The notes: a model not told the origin generated them from the letters alone. Numbered from the stretch's first letter, positions 25,451-34,064 are shown. The stretch: DNA of 64,000 nucleotides from Bin52 sp965243345 (GCA_965243345.1 CBDEUR010000003.1:4402001-4466000); one strand, 5' to 3'. Translations and numbers: made by a program.

Positions 25451-25597
25451 CGTGGAGGCAGAGAAGCGCACCGGCACCCCGCCGGAGGGATGTTCCCACT
25501 CACGTTCGCGCAGCCGCTTCAACTCGGCCCGTAGCTTCCCTTCGGCAATGGTGAGACCAGAAGCGTCCCGACCACCGCAAAGCGCAGCCGCGCTCAC
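25451..25597 (-). pseudogene. 5' fragment of a DDE (Mu/integrase-type) transposase
   Basis: From the GTG at 25597 about 49 codons are preserved, including ELKRLREREWEHPSGG then VPVRFSAST. This resembles the N-terminal 'HP.TGEPVRFS.STIERW' region of a DDE transposase group. Homology stops after FSAST at 25451 and the frame ends at 25412 in unrelated residues, so the catalytic part is gone. It lies 92 bp downstream of the split zinc-ribbon gene and in the same orientation, as in a two-gene transposon. Family identification is from memory of the motif only. Confidence 0.6.
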
Positions 25598-25798
25598 CGA
25601 TTGCGACGCTCGCTCCCGTCGTTGGTGTCCGTCACGGCATCCCTTCCTCGCCGTGTTCGAGAGAAACCGGTGTAAAGAACCCTACCCGTTCATGACAAAA
25701 CGCTTCCTGCGGGCGAAGCCGGCCCTGCGCCGAGCGCGCAAAAGCCGGTCCACCGCATCAGCCGCGTCCGCAGACCTCGGCCCCGCATGAGGTGTAAG

Positions 25799-26756
25799 AG
25801 CTTGACCTGAAAACCGAGTGGCCTCGCGACATGTGGTATATCCAAGTCGGTTCCGACACCAGACGAGGAGGTCCACATGGCTTGGAACGAGGCCACTCAT
25901 TCACAGTATAGCCGTTCACGGGAGCGGTACGAAAGTGACGTTACGGATGAGGAGTGGGAGGTGATCGCGCCACTCCTCGGTGAGCCTTCGGTGAGGGGCC
26001 GTCCGCGAACGACGGATCTGCGGGAGGTGTTCAACGCGATCCAGTACATGCTGGCGACGGGCTGCCAGTGGCGGGCAATTCCCAAGTGTTTTCCGCCGGT
26101 TACGACAGTTCAGAACTACTTCTATGGCTGGCGCGACAGCGGTGTCCTTGAGCGCATGCTGGATACGCTGCGTCAGCAGTCGCGAGAACTGGCAGGACGC
26201 ACAGCGGAGCCGATGGCGGCCGTCATCGACAGTCAGTCCGTGAAGACGACGCAGAGCGGAGGCCCTGCAGGCTATGATGCCGGCAAGAAGGTCAAAGGGC
26301 GCAAGGGTCACATGACGGTTGACGTCGAAGGGATCCCGATTGAGATCCAGGTTCACACGGCCGACGTGCAGGATCGTGACGGTGCGCCGGACGTCATCTT
26401 CGCCATGCTGGAGAAAGTGCCAACGGTGACCAGGCTGTGGGCGGACGGCGGGTATCAGGGTCCGAAACTCGAACAGGCGCTCGCAGAACCGGCAATGGGA
26501 AACCTCATCGAGATTGTGGAAAAGCCGAAAGGACTCAAGAAGTTTACCGTGCTGTATCGTCGCTGGGTCGTGGAGCGCACCTTCGCCCGGATGTCACGGT
26601 GTCGGCGACTGGCCAAGGACTTCGAGCGGACACTTGCCACCTCGTTGGCGTGGCCACTCCTGGCTGCCTGTCGGTTCTTGACTCGGCGGGTGGCACGAGG
26701 GGTAACCCCACAAAATCGCAAAATTTATGTGCATCAATGACTTAAGATTCAAACTC
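25799..26756. mobile_element. IS5-family insertion sequence, 958 bp, with TAA target duplication
   Basis: Left end GAGCTTGACCTGAAAA and right end (read inward) GAGTTTGAATCTTAAG match in 7 of the first 8 bases. Each end is bordered by TAA (25796-25798 and 26757-26759), a 3-bp duplication typical of one IS5 subgroup. The single transposase gene fills the element. The insertion interrupts the zinc-ribbon ORF, and the ORF rejoins in frame when the IS is removed, which independently supports the borders. Confidence 0.82.
25877..26740 (+). CDS. IS5-family transposase
   Basis: 287 residues, apparently intact. N-terminal DUF4096-like part: SDVTDEEWEVIAPLLGEP and ATGCQWRAIPKCFPP. The DDE triad is readable: D118 in VIDSQSVKTT, D190 in LWADGGYQGPKL, and E233 in RRWVVERTFARMSR. 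It is encoded in one frame with no programmed frameshift. The 78-bp leader between the left IS end and the ATG probably carries the promoter. Being intact and bordered by a perfect TAA repeat, the element may still be mobile. Confidence 0.95.
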   Translation: MAWNEATHSQYSRSRERYESDVTDEEWEVIAPLLGEPSVRGRPRTTDLREVFNAIQYMLATGCQWRAIPKCFPPVTTVQNYFYGWRDSGVLERMLDTLRQQSRELAGRTAEPMAAVIDSQSVKTTQSGGPAGYDAGKKVKGRKGHMTVDVEGIPIEIQVHTADVQDRDGAPDVIFAMLEKVPTVTRLWADGGYQGPKLEQALAEPAMGNLIEIVEKPKGLKKFTVLYRRWVVERTFARMSRCRRLAKDFERTLATSLAWPLLAACRFLTRRVARGVTPQNRKIYVHQ

Positions 26757-27521
26757 TAACAGCCAGCGCAGCAACGCTTCCCCGGCCGATGTCGCCAGTT
26801 CGCCCCGCTTCGCCGCCCGCTCCGGGGCCGCCGGGAAGGCTCCCAGCCACAATCTCCGCCAGCGCTTCAGCTTCGAGGCCGGAACCCCACAGCGCCGCGC
26901 GATCGTCTGCAACCGCACCCCGCCGTTCAGGGCCTGCGCGCTCACCAGCAGGAAAAGTGCACCCATGCAAAAGCGCCGGCTGAAGAAACGCACCGACGGA
27001 GGCTTCACCCGGCGCCTGCACACCGAACAGCACAGGCTGAAGCGCCGAACTTCGTCCCGAAGCTCCGTCTCCAAACCGTGCGGCTTGCGCGGGTAAGGCG
27101 TGCTGTGAAGCGTCCCGCTGCAGCGCGGACAGCTCGCCGCACGGCAGGCCTTCGCCTCGGCCGCATCGACCTGCTTCAGAAAATCCCAGATCCGGGTGTT
27201 GCAGAGGGTGAAGTGGCGGAACAGCTTGTGCGACATTGTAGTCGTCTCAGGAGATTGACCGTCACCGAGACAAGCTCTCCGGCGAACTTCTTGCAAGATC
27301 GCCGGGGGCACACTCCCCAAAATCCTCGATCAATCCGAGCCGATCAGACCTCGATCCCCGCTGAAAGTCTGCGCCCGCTTACCCAGGAGCACTTCGATGC
27401 CGACCCCTGTCGTGTGTTCTCGTGGCCTTCCGCCCGGAGTACGGTTCCGTGGCGAGGGTACAAGCACCTTCAATTGTCTGTGACGATCAGGTAGACCCCA
27501 CCCGGTCGGAACGGGAGTGGA

Positions 27522-29030
27522 GTGGGCGCCGTGGATCATGATGTGGTTGTCGTCGGGGCGGGGAACGCCGCCCTGTGCGCTGCGCTCGCGGCCCGGGAGA
27601 CCGGGGCCAGGGTGCTGGTCCTCGAGGCGGCGCCGGAGGAAACCGGCGGCGGCAATACCCGGTTTACCGCCGGTGCGATCCGCGTCGCGTTCAACGGGGT
27701 CGACGATCTGCGCCGCCTGATGCCGGACCTCACCGACGCCGAGTGCGAGATCACGGATTTCGGGACCTACACCGAGGACCAGTTCTTCGACGACATGTTC
27801 CGGGTGACCGAGTACCGGACCGATGCCGACCTGGTGGAGGTGCTGGTTCGCAACAGCTTCGAGACCCTGTGCTGGCTGCGGGACAAAGGGGTACGGTTCG
27901 CGCCGATCTGGGGCCGGCAGGCGTTCAAGGTTGACGGACGGTTCAAGTTCTGGGGCGGACTGGTGGTCGAGGCGCACGGTGGCGGGCCGGGGCTCGTGGA
28001 GGCGCAGTGGAAGGCTGCGCGCGACCGGGGCATCGAGATCTGGTGCGAGGCGCGTGCGCGCGAGTTGCTGCACGACAACCTCAGGGTCACCGGGGTCAGG
28101 GTGTTCCACCAGGGGGTGCTCAGGGATGTTCCCGCCCGGGCGGTGGTTCTGGCCGCGGGCGGCTTCCAGGCCAATTCCGAGTGGCGCACGCGCTACCTCG
28201 GGCCGGGCTGGGATCTCGCGAAGGTGCGCGGCACGCCGCGCAACGTCGGCGACGGCATCCGCATGGCCACCGAGATCGGCGCCAGCACCGCCGGCAACTG
28301 GTCCGGGTGTCACGCCGTCGGCTGGGAGCGCAATGCGCCGGAGTTCGGTGACCTCGCGGTCGGGGACGCGTTCCAGAAACACAGCTATCCGTTCGGGATC
28401 ATGGTCAATGCCACCGGACGCCGCTTCGTCGACGAGGGAGCCGATTTCCGGAACTACACCTACGCCAAGTACGGCCGGGTCATCCTGGAGCAGCCGAACC
28501 AGTTCGCCTGGCAGGTGTTCGACCAGAAGGTTACCCACCTGCTGCGCGACGAGTACCGGATCCGACAGGTCACCAAGGTGACCGCCGATACCATCGAGGA
28601 ACTCGCCGGCAAGCTCGAGGGGGTGGATGCCGACGCCTTCGTCGACGAGGTCCGACAGTGGAACGCGGCGGTGCGCACCGACGTGCGGTTCAACCCGAAC
28701 GTCAAGGACGGGCGGAGCACCAGGGGACTCGGGGTCGTGAAGTCGAACTGGGCCAACACCCTCGACGAGCCGCCGTTCGAGGCCTACCAGGTGACCTGCG
28801 GGATTACCTTTACCTTCGGCGGCGTGCGGATCGACGAGAGCGCGCGGGTGATGAGTGCCGACCAGTGCCCGATCCCGGGACTGTTTGCCGCCGGCGAGAT
28901 GGTGGGCGGCATCTTCTACTTCAACTATCCAGGTGGCAGCGGACTGATCAACGGGGCGGTATTCGGCCGCATCGCCGGGCAGTCTGCCGGTGCCGAGGCC
29001 ATGGACGGCCGGTCTGCCGGGCAGGACTGA
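27522..29030 (+). CDS. FAD-dependent tricarballylate dehydrogenase-like flavoprotein (TcuA/fumarate reductase family)
   Basis: 502 residues. N-terminal FAD motif DVVVVGAGNAALCAALAAR (about 7-25), then EETGGGNTRFTAGAIRVAF as in TcuA. The C-terminal FAD-contact segment is GLFAAGEMVGGIFYFNYPGG and SGLINGAVFGRIAG. TcuA oxidises tricarballylate to cis-aconitate with TcuB handing on electrons; no tcuB or tcuC is present, so the substrate may be another dicarboxylate or steroid-like compound. Starts are GTG codons at 27522 or 27531; a GGAG run precedes both. It is the first gene right of the accessory island. Confidence 0.85.
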   Translation: MGAVDHDVVVVGAGNAALCAALAARETGARVLVLEAAPEETGGGNTRFTAGAIRVAFNGVDDLRRLMPDLTDAECEITDFGTYTEDQFFDDMFRVTEYRTDADLVEVLVRNSFETLCWLRDKGVRFAPIWGRQAFKVDGRFKFWGGLVVEAHGGGPGLVEAQWKAARDRGIEIWCEARARELLHDNLRVTGVRVFHQGVLRDVPARAVVLAAGGFQANSEWRTRYLGPGWDLAKVRGTPRNVGDGIRMATEIGASTAGNWSGCHAVGWERNAPEFGDLAVGDAFQKHSYPFGIMVNATGRRFVDEGADFRNYTYAKYGRVILEQPNQFAWQVFDQKVTHLLRDEYRIRQVTKVTADTIEELAGKLEGVDADAFVDEVRQWNAAVRTDVRFNPNVKDGRSTRGLGVVKSNWANTLDEPPFEAYQVTCGITFTFGGVRIDESARVMSADQCPIPGLFAAGEMVGGIFYFNYPGGSGLINGAVFGRIAGQSAGAEAMDGRSAGQD

Positions 29031-29518
29031 TCGGTCCACTGAAGAGCGCGTGAACAGCCCGTTCCGCGCGATCCCTTCCACAGGTTTCACCCGGGTGTCG
29101 TCGTGCGCGCAGATCCGGCGGGTGCGCTCTTCCGGCGGCAGGGGCCCGACGCGAAGCCGCCGGACGCGGACATATGCGCACGCGCACAGCCGCCACCAAC
29201 TACCTGTCCGCGCAGTTCCCCTACGGGTTTCCTGGTCCCGGGACCTGCGGATCCACCATGGTCCTGCCCGGAACGGGTACCCGTCCCGGCACCTGAAGGT
29301 TGACGCCGGGCAGGCCGGCAGGTGCAGCAAGACCGCCGCGCCGGTTCGAGTTGATGGGCTGACCCGGCTTCGGGATACTGCGCATGACGGCACCGAACAC
29401 CTGCCTCCCTGTCCCGGCACCACGAGGAAGGAGTTCGGTTCGCTCATCCGGATCCGTACGGCGCGAGGCCGCTCGCATCGACGGTGAACCTGAACACCGG
29501 GCAGCGGAACCGCCCACG
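29031..29518. other. Intergenic region, no gene seen
   Basis: About 490 bp between the flavoprotein and the first small secreted protein. Open frames here have no family motifs and most run in from the next gene. No hairpin with a T-run and no clear promoter element was found. Confidence 0.4.
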
Positions 29519-29878
29519 ATGATCCGAAGCGTCGCCATCCTCGCTGCCGTGCTTGCTCTCCTCGCCTCGCAGGCTCGCGCAGACGAGGAGCAGGGCCCGC
29601 AGCGACCGCTGGGCCTGATCCTCACCCTCAAGACCTGGCCACCGGAGGGGGAGGCCGCGGACCTCATCCGTGAGACGCTCGAACAGGCAGGTCTGGAGGA
29701 AAGCGACAGGCTCGAGAGGGTGCAGACCTGGCTGTTCAGACCGAGCGGGTCGACGGGACCCGGGAACGCCGATATCTGTGCCGACCTGATGCGGGACGAG
29801 CGCATGCAGACCCTGCTCGAGGGCTGCTGGCCGGACGAGCCGGTTTTCCCACAGTCTCCCGTGCCGACCCGGCAGTGA
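29519..29878 (+). CDS. Small exported protein of unknown function
   Basis: 119 residues from MIRSVAILAAVLALLASQARAD, a textbook signal peptide with cleavage near ARA|D. The mature part (about 98 residues) has an LILTLKTWPPEGEAADLIRE helix-like segment and two cysteines (CADLMRDER... and EGCWPDEP) that could pair. I do not recognise the family; the alpha/beta layout faintly recalls protease propeptide or inhibitor domains. The ATG at 29519 is chosen because it begins the signal peptide; the frame opens at 29384. Its stop codon lies inside a 39-bp repeat that recurs at 33940. Confidence 0.65.
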   Translation: MIRSVAILAAVLALLASQARADEEQGPQRPLGLILTLKTWPPEGEAADLIRETLEQAGLEESDRLERVQTWLFRPSGSTGPGNADICADLMRDERMQTLLEGCWPDEPVFPQSPVPTRQ

Positions 29879-29906
29879 TGCGGACCCGACGGGACCGCGG
29901 GGCGGC
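29868..29906. repeat. 39-bp interspersed repeat, copy A
   Basis: Identical over 39 bases to 33940-33978; it begins CCCGGCAGTGATGCGGACCC and ends GCGGGGCGGC. This copy overlaps the last codons and stop of the small exported protein. The two copies are in the same orientation, 4.07 kb apart, and bracket four genes for secreted proteins. On the minus strand one frame reads PPRGPVGSASLPGR in both places. Confidence 0.9.
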
Positions 29907-30218
29907 ACGGACGAGCCCGACTCTCCCGGACCGCCGCTGAAGGGCGTGTTCCTGAGGAAACGCATTGCAAGGCCGCGATCACGCGACCTTTCGATCCATG
30001 TCGCTGCCCGCCGGCCCGCTGGTGCGGCAGCCTTCCTGCGCAGAAGTCCCGGTGCCGGAGGCCATGATGGTGCGGGACCGGCAGGCGGTCGTTCACGATT
30101 CCGATCCGTCGGAACCCGGGCTTCCACGCGGGACCACGCATGGAAGCCCGATCACCATCCGTCCGCGGTCCTCGTCCCGATGACCAGGGCACAACAGCGC
30201 CGGTATCCCGGCTGCGTC
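29907..30218. other. Intergenic region between convergent genes, no gene seen
   Basis: About 310 bp after the repeat. Small frames exist on both strands without recognisable motifs. No strong terminator hairpin was identified. Confidence 0.4.
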
Positions 30219-31700
30219 CTATTTCTCGACAACGACTATCGTTGCGAGCAACACCGCCTCACCGGCGGCGACGGTTGTCTCCTCGAATTCGAGACCCGCT
30301 CCCCGGTAGCCGTCGAACGAAGCCGTGCGCGCCCATCTCTCCACCAGGCCATTGGCGACATGCAGCGTCGTTCCGGACGACGATCGGGATGCGTCGAAAT
30401 AGATCCGGTACCGTCCGGTATCTCGAAATCCCCGGATAACGATCCGGTTCTCCGCGAACCCGTTCGCCGACCAGCGCCGGCCTCCGCATCCGTGACGTCG
30501 GTCGAGCGCTCCGTCCATGCACGACGCCTCCGTTCCGTCGGGAAGTACGACGAGCAAACCGGCCTCGTCGAGTACCGCCTGCGTCTTTGCGGAGAACACG
30601 GCGCTCAGCCTCACGCTGCCACCGACATATGCATTCACCAGCGGCGCTTCAGGCCCGGGTGCCGCATCGCCTGAGAGACAGTGTCTATCGCAGTCGTCAT
30701 TGCAGTCGGCGTAGCACGTTCCTTCGGGCTGGCCGCCGCGAATGGATCCGTCGCCATCGTGGTCGCAGACGTCATGGCAGTACCGTCTGCACGCGATGAT
30801 CGAGCCGCCTTCACACGATGTCATTGCGACGTAGGCGTCCGGGAGTCGGGCAGCCTCGGGTTCCGCGACGGCGGCCTCCGTCCGATCGGTGCCCGACGGC
30901 TCGTCCGTTGCGCATGCAATGATACCGTTCGCCTCGCGAACCGCGTTCACGCTGGCCTGGTAGGCCCGGTAGGGCGCATAGGTTTCCAGGTCGATCCCCG
31001 ACTGGCGGAGAGCGTCCAGGAATTTCATCACACTTTCCATTCGACCAGCGAGTGTCGTGCCGGCAAACGTGCTTTCTGCAGCCGACAGGGACTCCAGCAC
31101 ATCAGGATCGACGACCGCGGTCGAGTTGTCGTCCTTGGCGGCCAGGTAGAGCTTCTTGGCCGGCCCCATGAGGTCCACGTAGACCTGGTCCTGGCGGAAT
31201 TCGAGCTTGGCGGCGTTGTCCAGCGCCGATACCCCGCGGCGGAACCGGCGGTAGTTCCTGTTCAGTGCCGCAATGCCCTTCTCCATCGTTCGCCCGCCGA
31301 CTTCGGTAGCCAGGTGCTGCGGGGTTTCCAGGTAGGCGCGCAGCAGCGCCAGGCCTGCATCCATGCCTTGTCCGTAGATGACAGAGCGTGCGACACCCCA
31401 GGGCCCGCTGCCGAGGCCGGTGACGACGTCGAAGCCCGCATCGCCAATGTTGGAAATCAGCGCGTAGGCGGGCTTGCCGACAAAATATGTAGCCCTGACA
31501 GCGTTGACGTTCAGCCGGGAGTAGGTGAGTTTCAGGTACTTGCTTCTCTCCTCGAAATAGTCCGCATGCGGTGACCAGCACACGTCTGCCCACTCGTCGG
31601 CATGCGCACTTCCCAGAGACAGCCCGACAAGGCCGAGTGCCGCAACAGTCCTCCTCACCGCGCGGACGAACCCGGGCCTTGCCCTTGTTGACGTCACCAT
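30219..31700 (-). CDS. Exported Cys-rich protein with an EF-hand-like calcium loop
   Basis: 493 residues. Signal peptide VRRTVAALGLVGLSLGSAHAD (cleavage about residue 35). A helical region covers 40-260. A Cys cluster spans about 296-341 (CEGG...CRRYCHDVC...CYADCNDDCDRHC, eight Cys), and inside it the loop DHDGDGSIRGG (313-323) matches the EF-hand/dockerin-type calcium pattern DxDxDGxI. A beta-rich C-terminus follows (FRDTGRYRIYFDASRSSSGT). GGAGG nine bases upstream supports the start. The family is not recognised. It may be a calcium-stabilised surface or matrix protein. The next genes on the same strand are also exported and Cys-containing. Confidence 0.78.
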   Translation of the reverse strand: MVTSTRARPGFVRAVRRTVAALGLVGLSLGSAHADEWADVCWSPHADYFEERSKYLKLTYSRLNVNAVRATYFVGKPAYALISNIGDAGFDVVTGLGSGPWGVARSVIYGQGMDAGLALLRAYLETPQHLATEVGGRTMEKGIAALNRNYRRFRRGVSALDNAAKLEFRQDQVYVDLMGPAKKLYLAAKDDNSTAVVDPDVLESLSAAESTFAGTTLAGRMESVMKFLDALRQSGIDLETYAPYRAYQASVNAVREANGIIACATDEPSGTDRTEAAVAEPEAARLPDAYVAMTSCEGGSIIACRRYCHDVCDHDGDGSIRGGQPEGTCYADCNDDCDRHCLSGDAAPGPEAPLVNAYVGGSVRLSAVFSAKTQAVLDEAGLLVVLPDGTEASCMDGALDRRHGCGGRRWSANGFAENRIVIRGFRDTGRYRIYFDASRSSSGTTLHVANGLVERWARTASFDGYRGAGLEFEETTVAAGEAVLLATIVVVEK

Positions 31701-32053
31701 GGGTGAAATCCTCCGCCGAACCCCGGTTGTCCGCAGTCTGGCCGTGTTTCCGTCGCGGCCCCCGGGGAAAACGGTGTGTTCCGCCCGACCACTGTTTCGT
31801 CACCCGCCGTGTCCAGTACGCTGGCCATCCTTGTTTCCGCTGACACAGCCGGGACGCGGAACATCGCGCACGAGGTCGTGCCCATCGGAACGAGCCGTTG
31901 CTCCATGCGGAAATCCGGGACCATCAGGACGCCGTCGCCGGGCCTTCACGGCCGGAGCCACGTCTCCCGCCCGGGTCCGGCTGACCAAGGTCGCCGTCGC
32001 CTGTGCCCTCTCGCGATCGGACCTGTCTGGCAATTGTGCCATCCGTACCGGTA
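31701..32053. other. Intergenic region upstream of the Cys-rich protein gene
   Basis: About 350 bp. It presumably holds the promoter of the Cys-rich protein gene and the 3' region of the three-gene secreted cluster. No conserved element or convincing terminator was seen. Confidence 0.4.
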
Positions 32054-32500
32054 TCACCTGAGGTAGACGTAGCTTGCTTCTTCGCGATTCACGTCCCTGA
32101 ACCGCAGTTCGACACTTCGCCGACTTCTCTTGCCCTGATAGATGACAAAATCCTTCACCATCACGCTGAGATCAATGGCCAGGCTCGCGCACTGGCCGGG
32201 CTTGTAGGTGTATACCCCCGAGCCCCTGTCGGTATAGACGAGCTCGATGATCGGTTCGGCTGAACTGTTGCAGAACTGATAGGGAGCGCACTCGCGTCCC
32301 TTGGAACGAGTCCTGCGGCAACCCAGTTCGGCATTCCTTGCGAGCGCAGACTTTCTGCCCGGGTCCACCGGGTTTTCAGCGAGTATCGAGAGGCTCCACT
32401 TGCCGGCAGGCGTCAGGTCCCATCTGATTCCATCCGCCTGGACCGCTTGTGCCGACAAGGCCAGCCAGATTGCGATCGACATTCGCGCCACGGTTTTCAT
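32054..32500 (-). CDS. Small exported protein of unknown function (secreted cluster gene 3)
   Basis: 148 residues from MKTVARMSIAIWLALSAQAVQADG, a signal peptide. The mature part has four cysteines (GCRR, ECAPYQFCNSS, QCAS) and beta-rich segments (EPIIELVYTD, VELRFRDVNREEASYVYLR). The layout resembles the 160- and 127-residue proteins next to it, suggesting a divergent family. The start at 32500 has AAGGACGG upstream; the in-frame ATG at 32536 overlaps the preceding gene by 4 bp and may also be used. No homologue is recognised. Confidence 0.7.
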   Translation of the reverse strand: MKTVARMSIAIWLALSAQAVQADGIRWDLTPAGKWSLSILAENPVDPGRKSALARNAELGCRRTRSKGRECAPYQFCNSSAEPIIELVYTDRGSGVYTYKPGQCASLAIDLSVMVKDFVIYQGKRSRRSVELRFRDVNREEASYVYLR

Positions 32501-32532
32501 GGTTCCCGTCCTTTTCTCATTTCTCCAGCTCG

Positions 32533-33015
32533 TCATCGTTTCCTCGTTCTTCCGGGAGCATCAAACCAGCAGATGTAAACACTTGGCGAATTCGGCATGG
32601 TACCGGCGTAGGCACTGTATCCACACCGGGTGTGGACCATGCCATGTGAGCTCTTCCCGAGACGCCACCAGCCCGTGTCGATCCAGTGACACTTCTCCGG
32701 ACCCGGGCACTCCTTCCAACTTTGCCTGTATTTCATGCCCCTGATTTCAACCGCCACCGAGCACTGCCCGTGCAGTGCGTTTCTTCTTCGAAGGACAGAC
32801 GAGATGCCACTCCTGAAGAGGACATCTCTTTTCACGATATATCCCCGGTTGCATTTCGCAGGCATGGCAGCAGCGTCCCGGGAAAGCCGACCGGGATCGT
32901 CGCTGTACCGATGCGGATAAGGCACCTCTGCCCTGGGAACTCCGCGCTTCGTGTATTCGACGGCTTCCGCGGGCAAAACACCCATAAGGAGAATGAGGGA
33001 GATCCACAGTCCCAT
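32533..33015 (-). CDS. Small exported protein of unknown function (secreted cluster gene 2)
   Basis: 160 residues from MGLWISLILLMGVLPAEAVEY (signal peptide); an upstream ATG at 33051 would add 12 residues. Five or more cysteines are present (KCNRG, QCSVAVEIRG, ECPGPEKCHW, RCGYSAYAG, YICWFD). The mature part looks beta-rich. It is in the same orientation and close to the genes on both sides, forming one likely transcription unit. Codon use is less GC-biased than in the metabolic genes, hinting at separate ancestry. Function unknown. Confidence 0.68.
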   Translation of the reverse strand: MGLWISLILLMGVLPAEAVEYTKRGVPRAEVPYPHRYSDDPGRLSRDAAAMPAKCNRGYIVKRDVLFRSGISSVLRRRNALHGQCSVAVEIRGMKYRQSWKECPGPEKCHWIDTGWWRLGKSSHGMVHTRCGYSAYAGTMPNSPSVYICWFDAPGRTRKR

Positions 33016-33057
33016 GACTTGATGGGCCCTCAATGTGCTGATCTCCAGCATCGTGAA

Positions 33058-33441
33058 TCAGCACCTGGGAGTAACGTCGGTCTGGATGTCATGCTCAAAA
33101 TACTGCTCCATAATGTGAAACTTCGCATATTTCATCATGCACTCTGCCCCGCCACGACTACCGGGAGAGAACCCAAACGAAACCACTCTCATTGTTGTTA
33201 TGTCCTGGGCGTACACAACCCCCGCCGCGAAATCTATTTCGACGTACCCGTAAACAACCCTTACCCTCTCGTTCGCCGCTACCAGCTTATAACAATTTGG
33301 TTTGCTGACACACGGCATGTACTGGGCGCCGCGCATTTTTTCAAGAAAGACAGTTTGCGCGCTGGCCAGTGTTGAAGCGAGGGACAGTGCAAGGACAGAC
33401 ACCGCTACTGCAGTCAGGATTCGTCGAGGAAAACAGATCAT
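33058..33441 (-). CDS. Small exported protein of unknown function (secreted cluster gene 1)
   Basis: 127 residues from MICFPRRILTAVAVSVLALS, a signal peptide ending near ASA|Q. The mature domain has four cysteines (MPCVSKPNCYK, AECMMKY, TPRC) and a beta pattern ERVRVVYGYVEIDFAAGVVY. The C-terminus QTDVTPRC ends on a cysteine. The start at 33441 is chosen for the signal peptide; the longer frame to 33915 lacks coding character. Upstream lies a 39-bp repeat and a hairpin. Function unknown; possibly related to the two downstream proteins. Confidence 0.68.
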   Translation of the reverse strand: MICFPRRILTAVAVSVLALSLASTLASAQTVFLEKMRGAQYMPCVSKPNCYKLVAANERVRVVYGYVEIDFAAGVVYAQDITTMRVVSFGFSPGSRGGAECMMKYAKFHIMEQYFEHDIQTDVTPRC

Positions 33442-34064
33442 CGCATTCCATGGTATTGTTGCCAGAGACGCCGGTACTGTCATCGCTCCATGTGCCTTGG
33501 TCACGGCGATAAAGACCGCCCATGTGGCGTCCCAGGTGCGGAACCGTGACCGGGAGAGCAGCAATGGACGGGCACCGAAGAAGAGACTGGGTTCGGTTCT
33601 TCCGGCGGGACCTAAGCATGGGTGAACACCCGTCCCTGCATCTGCGAAAGCAGCGTGGACGGCGTATCCGGGGTGTGCGGCGGGCGGACGTGAGGTGCGA
33701 GGATGCGTTGATCGGGAAGGCCTGTTCGTGCGGGCAGGCTCCGGACATGCACGTTCCTTTCCCGACCTCGGCGCAGCATCATGTGCGCAGGTCCGCACAA
33801 GGGGCACGAAGCCGGTCTCCCCAGGGAACGGGCGCACGGGCCGGTGCGAAGATCCGTGATTGGTCCTGCGGTCCATGGAGGCAAGGGTGGAGCGCCGGGC
33901 GGGCTCTGTCCCCACCCAAATTGGTGGGGGATGAAACGTCCCGGCAGTGATGCGGACCCGACGGGACCGCGGGGCGGCCCGGCTCTTCCCGTTGGCCGCG
34001 GCAAGACGGTTTCCTGCAAGTGCGCGGTGCGAAGGATTGGATGAAACAGGGCAGGGGACGAGGC
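33442..34064. other. Intergenic region with a hairpin and repeat copy B
   Basis: About 620 bp without a convincing gene. It contains a perfect 7-bp stem, CCCCACC (33910-33916) and GGTGGGG (33923-33929), with a 6-base AT-rich loop and no T-run. The 39-bp repeat follows 10 bases later. It should also contain the promoter of the minus-strand secreted cluster. Confidence 0.5.
33940..33978. repeat. 39-bp interspersed repeat, copy B
   Basis: Exact copy of 29868-29906 in the same orientation. It lies just after the CCCCACC/GGTGGGG hairpin and upstream of the DUF985 cupin gene. The hairpin is not present next to copy A, so the repeated unit is the 39 bp plus a few matching bases beyond it. Confidence 0.9.

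Larger units (their letters stand above)
25690..27236 (-). pseudogene. Zinc-ribbon/HTH protein gene of an older transposon, split by IS5 insertion
   Basis: The N-terminal part (27236 down to 26757) encodes MSHKLFRHFTLCNTRIWDFL, a CPRC...CCSVC zinc ribbon, and a helix-turn-helix-like QTIARRCGVPASKLKRWRRL. The frame then enters the IS and stops after four residues (EFES). Removing 25799-26756 plus one TAA repeat restores the frame: ...ALLRWLL continues as HLMRGRGLRTRLMRWTGF and ends at 25690. The protein type, a short zinc-ribbon protein ahead of a transposase, is seen in alphaproteobacterial mobile elements; its function is unknown. The MSHK start is my choice; the frame is open to 27320. Confidence 0.72.

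Noticed and set aside
33910..33929. CCCCACC/GGTGGGG hairpin as a rho-independent terminator
   Set aside because: No T-run follows and no gene ends just upstream of it in either direction; kept only as a hairpin in the intergenic entry.
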